The position numbers and the translations under genes were made by a program. Source: Sequoia sempervirens (taxonomy: Eukaryota > Streptophyta > Pinopsida > Cupressales > Cupressaceae). Taken from it: a DNA stretch of 64,000 bases. The stretch lies in NCBI GenBank assembly GCA_007258455.2, contig VDFB02187533.1:23209-87208 (forward strand), read 5' to 3'. Shown piece by piece: positions 54,933-64,000 of the stretch; within the stretch, counting starts at the first letter, position 1, and the number at the start of each line of letters is the position of its first letter. The notes beneath the pieces were generated by a model. It saw only the letters and a list, made by a program, of their open reading frames with translations. It was not told the origin of the DNA and did not search any database.

Positions 54933-57280
54933 CATTTTGTAATGTTCCTTGGACATTGTGTATACACCTTTCGTGAGATTGAAGATGTGATTTCCATGAT
55001 ATAGTGCCCTTTTGGATTTTGATGTATCTCATCCTACTTTTGTATATCCTTGTACATGGGGACATTATGAAATTTTTTATGATATATGATATGCAGTGGT
55101 GATTATGATGCATTCGATGTCCCTATTATGATATGCAATTTTGTGACTTTATTTAATCTCTATGTGATGATAATGATTAGGCAATGTGATGAATGCATTT
55201 GTGATTGTGATTATGCAATGTGATGTGATTTATTATGATTATGCAATCTGATGTGATTAATTATGATTATGCAGTGTGATTTGATTTATGATGTGTAATG
55301 CAAGGTGATTTGATTTATTATGATTAATGCAATGTGATGTGATGATTATGATTATGCAATGTAATGTGATGATTATGATGTGTAATGCAATGTGATTTGA
55401 TTTATGATATGTAATGCAATGTGATTTGATTTATGCATGACTTCAAATGTTCAAGGCCTTAAGCTTGAATAAGTGAGTTTGTCCAACTTCCAAAAGTTGT
55501 GGGAAGTCTATAGTAGATTGATCTTTTAAGCTTCATAACTTTGACATATTTCCCAACTTTCTTGGAAATCTGAAGAGACTCACTTATTCAAGCATAGTGG
55601 ATGACATGATTTTGATGTTGGAAATGATTTGCAATGCATGTCCTTTTTTATTTTCTTTTTTATTTTTTGATGCAAATGTTATGATGGAATGTATGAATGT
55701 AAATGAGATGATAATGTTTTCTAAGATATACAAATGATGATGCAACTGATGTGCAACTAAATGAGAATGATATGTTTTTTGGTTAATGTCTTGTGTATTC
55801 AACCCATTAATAACAGAGATGACACCATTGTGAAATTGTTTGAGCATTGAAAAACCCCTTAAATACACATGCAATACTAACATGAATGCAGTCTAACTTA
55901 ACTATGCAAATATCATTTTCAAAAGGTGTCATTTATAATAACCAATTTATCATGCTTTTTATCATCATTGGGCCTTTAAAATGTTGAAAGTGAGTATAAG
56001 CATTGATGGCCTATTTTAGACCAAGATGATCTGATTAATACTTCCATGATGTTTTAAAATTGCAAGTTAACACAAGCATCTAAGTATAATTAAACCAATA
56101 TTACCTAAGCATCTCTTGTGTAAATAGACAAGAGTTAATCTTTTTCCTATGCAAATTCGGAATGTCATCAGTGATACTTGGTAGCACAGATCTCATGACA
56201 ACTTGCATAGTAATAATGATAAACTCAGACAACAGACAAGGAAAAATCATACTCCTTCCGTGCTCCTCTAATTCAATACATCATCAAGGACTTGAGAGAT
56301 ATGATATCGAAAATCAAAGTAGAAAAATTTGAACTTTCATGTTTAACGTGATAAATACTTGATTAAGAAAAATCATCATCCATTTGAAGTTTGTGTTTGT
56401 AACTTTGGTCCAATGATTGTTTTCCTGTTGGTTCAAGCTCAAAATTTATTTTCCCCTAGTGAGTGTAGGATTTTTCCCCCAGTCCACAGTGAGACATGAC
56501 CATGACGACCAAGACCCAACCTAAAGACCTATCCTAGGGGCCTTGGGGTCTGATCAATAGATTAGCCTTTCCTACGTTATACACGCAGAAACCATGTAGT
56601 TCGATCGATGACATGACCAAGATTTACAAGATGAAAATATGAACATAGCAAACACCTAAAAGACTAACCTAAATGTCTCGGGGGATAATCAAAGATAGCC
56701 CTTGCCTACGTTCAAAGCTCAGAGACAATGTAGTTCAAATGAAGACTATGTTTTTGACTTTTTGACATGTTTTTGAATTTTGACATGTTTTGAATGTTTT
56801 TCAAATTTTTGATATGTTTTGAATGTTTTTGGATTTTTGATTTTTTGACCTTGAGAATGTATAAGAATCAAATCCAATGTATGGCATTCCTCCATTGTGA
56901 TATGATAAGGCAAAATTATTTTTAGAATAGGCTGAGTAATGCTAGGGGATACCATGATACAAACACTAGGTCAAGCTATGATGCAAACATGGAAGTGTGA
57001 CAAATGCAGAGATGAAAGCATGATGGATGAACATTGTAGAGCAAGTCACATAGCCCAAGATAGATGGAGAGTGCTTATTTTACGCAAGGCACCAATTTGT
57101 CAGGTTTTCACCAAGGTACTTTCCCAAAGCTCCACTGAAGTAGTTTTCACTAGAGGATGATCTTTTTTTTCTTTTTTTACTATTTTTCAATCCTTTTTCT
57201 AATTTTTTATTTATTTTTGCATTTTTTTATTTTTTTGGTATTTTTCCAAGACCTTTACCAATGCACTAGATGAGCTAGGT
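54933..57280. other. Spacer between PMD ORF and Tat pol, low complexity
   Basis: 55110-55440 is a degenerate array of TGATTATGCAATGTGATTTG-like words. 57160-57245 is pyrimidine-rich. No gene is seen; the frames at 55584-55883 (-) and 56939-57160 (+) match nothing I know. Confidence 0.5.
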
Positions 57281-58505
57281 GTGAAACCTTTCGAGATGCA
57301 AGCTATTGAGGGGTTCTTCAAACACATCCCCTTCTAGTGTGGATAACCGATATGCTCTTGATCCAAAGACTGATACTATAACAAAGGGACCCAGCTAGTT
57401 AGGTTTAAATTTCCCCTTCTCTCAATCTTGTTGATTATGGGGATTTTCTTTTAAGATTAAGTCACCCACCTGAAATGCTCTAGGTATTACTCTATGATTG
57501 TAGCTCCTAGATATCCTTTGTTGATAAGCTTTTAGGTGATCAACTACATGGTGTTCATCCAACATTTCTAATTCTTGTAGCCTAGATACTCTATAATCCT
57601 TGTCTGAAATCATCCCTTTAAGTGACACATGCAGGGATGGTATCTCAACCTCAATAGGTAGAATATATTATTATCCATAGACAAGAGAATAGGGTGGTGC
57701 TCCTGTCGGGGTATGGATACTGGTTATGTAAGCCCACAATGTCGGATTTAGTTGAACATGCCAATCACATCTAGCTTCATTGAGGGTTTTCACAAAGCTC
57801 TTGAACATCTTAATTCTTAAAGGTTCAGCCATTGTCCGTAATGATAGATTGAGGAACACCATACCGATATATGATATAATTCAGGATGAATGATGAGATT
57901 TTTTTCCTGGTGATGGTGATTAGAGGAACAAATTCAATCCACTTGGTGAAGTATTTTGTGGCTGTGAGTATAAACTTATGTCCATTGGAGAAAGAGGGGT
58001 GAATCTTACCTAAAAGGTCCAATCCCCACTGGAAAAAGGCCATGTAGTTGTGAATGGATGAAACTCTTGTGTAGGTGCATGTATCAAGTTTCTGTGAATT
58101 TGACATTTGGAACACCTTTTGACATATTGAAATGACTCTTTCTCCATGTTCGGCCAGTAATACTCCAATCATAATAATATCTTAGCTAAGGTTAAGCCAC
58201 TTGAATGTGTGACACAGATACCTTCGTGAACTTCTTGTAAAGAGGTTTCAACTTCGTTACGTTCTATACACCGAAGAAGAGTACCATCCAAACCTCATCT
58301 ATAAATCACATCAGCTATTAGAGTGTGGCGAGCCGCTTGTCAAATGAAGTTTTTTTTTTTGGTTTTGAGATAAGTTAATTGGAAGGGTATTGTCTTGTAG
58401 GTAGGTATGGATCTCTCCATAGAGGGAATTTTGAGGGTCAAAAATATGGCATATCACTTTGGATTCTGGATCTTCATAGGCTAGGTTGGACACTTGTTCT
58501 ACCAT
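57281..58505 (-). pseudogene. Integrase and pol C-terminus, minus-strand Tat
   Basis: Across two frames the zinc finger is visible: EVHEGICVTHSSGLTLAKIL, then YWPNMEKESFQYVKRCSKCQ (HHCC). The core frame 57825-58172 has WGLDLLGKIHPSFSNGHKFI and YGVPQSIITDNG (both catalytic Asp present). Directly after ITDNG about 35 residues are missing, and the reading resumes shifted at AEPLRIKMFKSF, then CDWHVQLNPTLWAYITSIHT and PYSLVYG. The C-terminus (57285-57628) shows VSRLQELEMLDEHH, PRAFQVGDLILKENPHN and LNSLHLERFHT. Apart from this deletion it is well preserved. Confidence 0.85.
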
Positions 58506-58520
58506 GAATTCATAACATCT

Positions 58521-59075
58521 TCATTGTTCAAGTATCTGCAAGAGAGAAGCAATGGTGGCCATTGCATCTGCAACTTTGTGTTCTATTCTAGGAACTTGTG
58601 CAAACTTGATCTCAACAAAGTACTTTTTGAAATCATCCACCATCCTCTTGTAAGGCAGCAACTTGTTATCCTTTTTTTGACAATCATTGTTGACTTGGTT
58701 GATGACCAATTGTGAGTCACCATAGACTAAAAATTTCATGATTTTCCATTCAACAACTATCTTGATTCCAATGATCAATGCTTCATATTCAGCTGTGTTG
58801 TTGGTGCAGGGGAACATTAATCTATAGTATTTTGGAATTGTGTATCCTTGCAGCAAGACAAACAAGATTCCTATGCCTAATCCATGTTGTGTATAAGATC
58901 CATCAAAGTATAGCAGCCACTGTTGTGTAGATATGGTTAGGATGCCATTATTAGGGAATTCAATGTTCATTGGATTGTTATCTGACAATTGTGCTTCAGC
59001 TAGTTGATCTGCTATGGCTTGGCCTTTAATTACTTTCCTATCCACATACTGGATGTCGAACTCACTCAATATCAT
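58521..59075 (-). pseudogene. Second RNase H of the minus-strand Tat element
   Basis: A single open frame of 184 codons. It starts with the tether MILSEFDIQYVDRKVIKGQA and IADQLAEAQ. The second, archaeal-type RNase H follows with all four acidic residues: WLLYFDGSYTQHGLGIG (D), CTNNTAEYEALIIGIKIV (E), VYGDSQLVINQV (D) and HKVADAMATIASL (D). This extra RNase H is a lineage trait of Tat elements and would remove RNA from RNA-DNA hybrids. Neighbouring frames are the first RNase H (upstream) and integrase (downstream). Confidence 0.85.
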
Positions 59076-59120
59076 GACCCACTTGGCTAACCTCCCTGTT
59101 AAAGCAACTTTGTTGAGTAA

Positions 59121-60240
59121 TTACTTTAATGGGTCAATTTTGGCAATGATTTTGATGGTGTGAGTCAGCATGTAGTGCCTTAATTGTTGTGTAGCAAATA
59201 CAACCGCTAAGCAGGCTTTCTCAATAAAGGTGTAATTGATCTCATAACCATTTAGGGTCCTATTGATATAATAGATGAATTTTTCTTTTCCTGTAGAATC
59301 TTCTTGTGCTAATAAGGCTCCCAAAGATATCTCAGTGGTTGTAATGTATAGTAATAGTGGTTTTCCCTTGACTAGTGGTATCAACATAGGCAGTGTCATC
59401 AGGTATTTTTTTAGTTGACTGAAGGCAACTTTGCATTTTTCATCCCACTTGAAAGAGAAATTCTTGTGTAATAATTGATTGAAAGGATGAGTTTTATCAA
59501 CTAGTTGAGTAATAAATCTCCTGATGGATTGGAACCTTCCTTGTAATGATCTAAGTTGGCTAATGTTTTTAGGAGGAGGCATTTCCATGATGGCTTTGAC
59601 CTTTGCAGGATCCACCTCAATGCCTTTAGTTGAGATAATCTATTCCAAAATTTTAGCTGACATTACACCGAACACACATTTCTTGGGATTTAATCTCACC
59701 TTAAATTTCTCCAATCTTGTGAAGATTTTGTCTAGAATCTCTAAGTGTCCTTCTCTAGTGTAGGATTTTTCCAATAGATCATCTACATAGTCTTCCATAA
59801 AAGTATGCATCATGTCATGGAAGATGGTAGTCATAGCTCTCTGATATGTAGCTCCAACATTTTTCATCCCAAAAGGCATCACATTCTAGCAAAAAGTGCA
59901 CCAAGTACATATGAAGGCCGTTTTATCTTGATCTTCAGGTACTATATTTATTTGGTTTTATCCTAAAAAGCCATCCATAAGTGATAACATTTTGTACCCA
60001 ACAATCAAGTCTACAATCAAATCAATGTTTGGTAGAGGAAAATCATCTTTTGGACAAGATTTGTTAAGATCTCTAAAGTCCGTGCATATCTTGATTCTCT
60101 TATCTAGTTTGAATACCGAAACAATGTTTGATATCCATTCAACATAGTCAATATATCTTATGAATCCTACATCTAATAGCTTTTTCAACTCAACTTTCAC
60201 TAGGATGGCGATACATTTTTCTTAGTTTTTTCTTTATTGG
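59121..60240 (-). pseudogene. Reverse transcriptase and first RNase H, minus-strand Tat
   Basis: Frames follow in order on the minus strand. 59958-60200: VELKKLLDVGFIRYIDYVEW, ICTDFRDLNKSCPKDDFPLP, SLMDGFLG (first Asp), then a TAA stop in place of the Tyr of GYNQI. 59640-59882: MMPFGMKNVGATYQRAMTTI, EDYVDDLLEKSYTREGH (YVDD intact), LNPKKCVFGV. 59121-59615: DPAKVKAIMEMPPPKNISQL, SLQGRFQSIRRFITQL, then RNase H with PLLLYITTTEISLGALLAQE, YEINYTFIEKACLAVVFATQ and LRHYMLTHTIKII. Only a few stops separate the frames, so the catalytic set survives while the reading frame does not. Confidence 0.9.
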
Positions 60241-61340
60241 TTTGTTCCAGGTGGTAAGGATAGATGATGCATAATGAGTTCTAGATCTATGCTTGGCATA
60301 TCAGCATATGACCAAGCAAAGTTTATTTTCCTCTCCAAAAAGAATTTGATGAAACAAGGTTTCTCCTCTTCTGTCATGGATATTTATAAATGCAAGGTCT
60401 TCACTATTTTGGCTATACCAACATTGATGGATTGTGTAGATTCTATTAGTACTAAAGATCTCTCTTGATATTTTTTTGGGAGAGTGTCAAAACTTCCATC
60501 TCTTGGTGCCTCAGAGAGGTTTTCAACTTGAGATACACTCTTTGTTTTTACTTTTTCTTGATTTAATAGTGCCACCAAATGGTTTTCACTATTAGACCCA
60601 TTTCCTATATTTTTCATTTTGCAGCTGAAAGGTTTAACACTCCCTTCATTAGGAGCTTTGTTCTAAGATTCAATGGTAGAACATATGTTGGGGTTATTGG
60701 AACATAGGAAGTTTACGAGGGAATCATCATTTGAAAAGGTGGGTATGTCAAGCAGCTCATTTTGATCCCAATCAATTAGTTCAGGATGCATTAAGGACAA
60801 GGAATCATTAGATTGGTCAAGGTCATAAGGTGTAAGCATTAGGATAGGCATGCTATCAAATTGTCCAATGAGGTCTAAGATTTTACTCTCTTCCAACATG
60901 TCTATCTCACTTGAAGAATGATCATCTTCACTTGAGTCAACGACATATTGTGATCCATATTCAAGTGGTCTAGAACTAGAGCCTTTTCCTTTCATACATA
61001 TTGGTGTATACTTTTGGAGTATGTCGATCTCTTTGTCATGGAAAGATTCTTCAAAGAGGGAGTCCCATTCATATTCATTAGAATTTGTTTCATGATCCTC
61101 ACTAACCTGTAGTTGTAATATTCTTTCGACAACTCTTTGAGTAGCTTCCTCTTTTGAGTCTTCTTTGTATCCTAGTCCTATTTTTTCCTTGGGATTCATT
61201 GTGACGAGTTGTATTGGTTCACTGATGCCTTGTTTTCTTTTACCCAAAGGACCATTTCCTTCATATCCCGTCTTTGTTAGGATTTTCTGACAATTTCCAT
61301 ACTTATCTGTGCATATATTTGACACTGATACCTATGAAGG
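60240..61340 (-). pseudogene. Protease-RT linker with G-patch-like motif, minus-strand Tat
   Basis: The frame at 60663-61325 (220 codons) begins MSNICTDKYGNCQKILTKTG and then YEGNGPLGKRKQGISEPIQ and KIGLGYKED, a G-patch-like run of glycines ahead of RT. The remainder is a strongly acidic, Ser-rich linker (DSSEDDHSSSEIDMLEE). The frame at 60384-60617 reads LLNQEKVKTKSVSQVENLSE and a hydrophobic end. The RT entry FAWSYADMPSIDLELIMHHL follows near 60290. The linker has no known enzyme domain. It corresponds to 11324-12060 in the other Tat element. Confidence 0.65.
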
Positions 61341-61871
61341 TCCTTCATCTTTGTATAACCAGTTTAGGACATCCTTGTCTTTTCATTCCTTTGCTTGAGT
61401 GCTTGCTTTTATAAACCTCCCATCAAAGAGTGTGATGGGTTGTAAATATTGTTGTCTTGAGTTGGATGGTTGTCCATGTGACTTAGGAGAAGATGAAAGT
61501 TGTGATAAGTATGAATATTTCTCAAATGAGTATTCCCCCATGCCGTTTCCTTTTATTTGGATCCTTTCTAACTATTTTGATAAGGCATTAGGCTGACTTC
61601 CATCATTTCATGAAATAGAGTCAATGACCCTTTTGTCTTTTGATTGAGCCTTTTCCTAATATTGTCTTGATGAAGAACCCACTGAAATTTCTTTGTTTGA
61701 TGGATCAGAGTTGATGACTACTCTATTATGTGGTACAAAGGTATCTTGACTTGCATTGCAATATTGGGGATTGTTAGAATCGGCAACAATGATGATCTCC
61801 TATCCATTGAAAGGAAATTTCAGGCACTAAGGATAGTTTGATGGTACCACTTGCATTTCATGAATCCACGG
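61341..61871 (-). pseudogene. Protease-to-linker part, minus-strand Tat
   Basis: Continues the protease frame with stops: after YNILFG, stop, PWIHEM (the GRPWIH box) the reading is VVPSNYP and a Ser/Gln-rich linker. Nothing more is identified. Confidence 0.55.
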
Positions 61872-62940
61872 TCATCCAAAGAGTATGTTATATGTCAATT
61901 CCTTGTCTAACACCTGACACACTATGTCTTTGATGATTGGTCCCACTTGAATGGGTAAGATGATCAATCCTTGGGAGGATCTTTCTTCATCATCATATTC
62001 TTTTATGGTAATTTTCCTTCTAGAATCAATAGTATTTTCAGAATATCCTAATGCATGAACAAGCTTGAGAGTACAGATATTTAGGCATGCTCCTCCATCT
62101 ATAAGGACACATTTGACGTGATGTTTATGGATTAAGACTTCAATGTGGAGAGCAACGTTATGTGGATGGGTGGTGGATGCATCGTCATGTTCAGAGAATG
62201 ATAAGAAATGAGGCGCAATCAAATGTCCCACCATAGCTTGAAATGTACAGACTTCCAAATTGTTTGGTATTGTGGTGGCAACTAAAGCTTGTTTCAGGAT
62301 TTCTTTGTGTGTCGGTGAAATATTGAGAAGTTCCAATATGGATATTTGAGTGGATATCTTCTGTAATTGATCGATGATGTTATATTGAGTTATAGGAAAA
62401 AAAATTGTTTCAGACGTGGAAGGGGTAGCTCCTTTCAATGTTACCTTGGCTTGTCCTCTTGTAATCACATTGATAGGTGTATTGTCTTGATCATTTGTGA
62501 TTTTGATGACGTTAATTTGATTGTCATTCGTTTCAACATTAGTGCTCAGATTTCTAGGTACAAGGTCATTGATTTGATGTGAGATGGTGTCATCATTGTG
62601 CTGGATTTTAGTAGTGGCATCCTTCCCTTGGCTTCCAATTTCAATGTCTTGGATGGAATTCTCAACCATCTCAATACAATGAATGGTAGAATAATAAACA
62701 TAGTTTATATTCTTGCCTTTGGTATTCGATGTAGAGGAATCTCCCTTTTCATAATTGGGTAAAGGATTCTTGAACACTCCCTGATCACTATTTTTTTGGG
62801 GTCCTTCAATGTGTACATTGTTATCAATGAGATCTTGGATTGCGTGTTTTAGTTGCCAACAATATTTCATCATATGACCCTTTTTTTGATGATAATCACA
62901 GTAATGGGCATCATTCCACCAAAAGGGATTGACTTGTGGA
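61872..62940 (-). pseudogene. Gag C-terminus and aspartic protease, minus-strand Tat
   Basis: One open frame of 333 codons (61872-62873), extended upstream by a zinc-binding segment CDYHQKKGHMMKYCWQLKHA (CX2HX4HX4C, the Tat form of the gag knuckle). A Thr/Asn/Asp-rich linker follows (KGDSSTSNTKGKNINYV). Then comes TPINVITRGQAKVTLKG, the lead into the protease, and HHVKCVLIDGGACLNICTLK with the active-site triad DGG, as in other Tat elements. The frame ends VCQVLDKELTYNILFG. It is the longest open frame in the window. Confidence 0.8.
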
Positions 62941-63938
62941 TCCTAGTTTCATGCTTCTAGCACTGTGATAAGCTTAGCCTCCATAAGTTACTTTAAGGTG
63001 GAATCTAAGGATTATCCCAATGGTGTGATTTTTTGTCGATTGGAATGTTTTGGAAACAGTGTTGGTTTAGTCCCTAGATTAGTCTAATTGTTGTTTTGGC
63101 TAACATTTGGAGTGTTGGGAGGTTTGTTGGTCTGATTGGTCTTGGTGGTAGCTACTATTAGGTTGAGTACGGGTTTGGTATTTTCATTTTCATATATGAC
63201 CTCATTGTTACCCACATTCTTGTTTCATTGCCAAAATTTAGGTTTGTCCCCACTACTATAGTTGTTAGAGGGATTGGATGAGTTGTTTTCATTGTATACC
63301 TTAATGACCCCTCTTTTGACTAAGGCTTCTTCGATTTTAATTCTGTTTTTAATCAATTTTTTGAAGGTAGGGGGACATTGTAATTCCAACCTATAACTCA
63401 TCTCATCATTTAGGTTTTTAATGAAAATCTCTATCTTTTCCTTTTCGGGCAAGAGATGAGAATAACTTGCAAACAATCTCCTCCATTTTTGCAAACAAAT
63501 GAGGAAGGACTCACCATTTTTTTGTTTCAAGTTGCAAAGGTCTTTCATGGTGATATCATGTTGGATATTCTAAGAGTATTGAGTGAGAAATCTATTGACC
63601 AACTCTTCAAATGTGTTGATAGGGGGTGTAATCTTTGAAAACCATTCAAGGAATGTCCCTCCTAGACTTCGTGGAAACAGTCTCATTGAATAAGTTTCCT
63701 CATGCACAAATTATAGACTCATAGTTCAGAATTCCCTTATGTGATCTAATGGATCAGTTGTACCATTGTATTTATCATACTTCAGAAATTCACTACATTT
63801 AGGGAAAGGAATCATGTTCATGGATGGATTAAAGGGATAAGGAAAAATGTCCTCAATGAAGTATTGTTTCAAAGTTCCCCTTTTCATATCTAGAACTTGT
63901 TGTTGAAGGTTCTTCATTTGGTGAGTTAAAGTAACCAT
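62941..63938 (-). pseudogene. Gag core, minus-strand Tat
   Basis: The frame at 63726-63938 gives KYDKYNGTTDPLDHIREF, the start of the retrotransposon gag domain. A short stop-rich piece gives EETYSMRLFPRSLGGTFLEW and FEELVNRFLTQYS. The frame at 63225-63548 gives MKDLCNLKQKNGESFLICLQ, KWRRLFASYS and FIKNLNDEMSYRLELQCP. Gag would coat the RNA. The 5' leader and LTR lie past the window end. Confidence 0.8.
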
Positions 63939-64000
63939 TTACAGTTTTGTTTCCTTTTCAGGATTTTGGAGAGGTTCTTTTAAGATGTTGATGTCAAAAT

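Noticed and set aside
57160..57245. Pyrimidine-rich run as polypurine tract and 3' LTR start of the minus-strand Tat element
   Set aside because: That would leave the antisense PMD ORF outside the element, unlike the other copy, and no TG start follows it. The tract at 51156-51169 fits better, though this is not proven.

Overview
This is AT-rich nuclear DNA from a plant with a large, repeat-rich genome. A gymnosperm-like genome is a guess from the long, old, heavily nested LTR elements; no species-diagnostic gene is present. I see no intact host gene, no rRNA or tRNA gene and no CRISPR array. Nearly everything recognisable is a decayed transposable element (TE). The coding pieces carry many stops and frameshifts, so they are annotated as pseudogenes.

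Layout. 1-3201: 3' end of a Ty1/copia (Sirevirus-like) element with reverse transcriptase (RT) and RNase H remnants, six polypurine tracts and a 1.6 kb 3' LTR. 3321-4118: a ~0.8 kb element with terminal inverted repeats (TIRs). 7180-34967: a nest. A third copy of the TIR element is split by a Ty3/gypsy Tat-type retrotransposon (7733-34818, target-site duplication AGTCA). That retrotransposon was then hit by at least five later insertions: a TIR element in its 5' LTR, a 342-bp TRIM, a copia LTR fragment in RT, a 7.2 kb gag-only element (19620-26862) inside an antisense plant-mobile-domain (PMD) ORF, and a 6 kb insertion in the 3' LTR that carries gene fragments. Removing the insertions leaves an element of about 11.4 kb whose two LTRs are about 1227 and 1213 bp.

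Right half. 34968-41655: an Athila-like Ty3/gypsy element with a degenerate primer-binding site, gag, protease, RT and part of integrase. 42521-48102: a 5.6 kb minus-strand element with two ~1.35 kb LTRs and only gag-protease. About 49.6-64 kb: a second Tat-type element on the minus strand, the best preserved of all. It has gag, protease, a G-patch-like region, RT, two RNase H domains and integrase, followed by an antisense (plus-strand) PMD ORF, two minisatellites and a probable 3' LTR. Its 5' end lies beyond the window.

The strongest points for follow-up are the same antisense PMD ORF behind pol in two different Tat elements, the gag-only element with an extra acidic ORF, the TRIM, and the TIR family with 4-bp target duplications. 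The TIR family inserted both before and after the Tat element that its oldest copy hosts. Autonomous and non-autonomous elements coexist here, but no functional gene system is implied.
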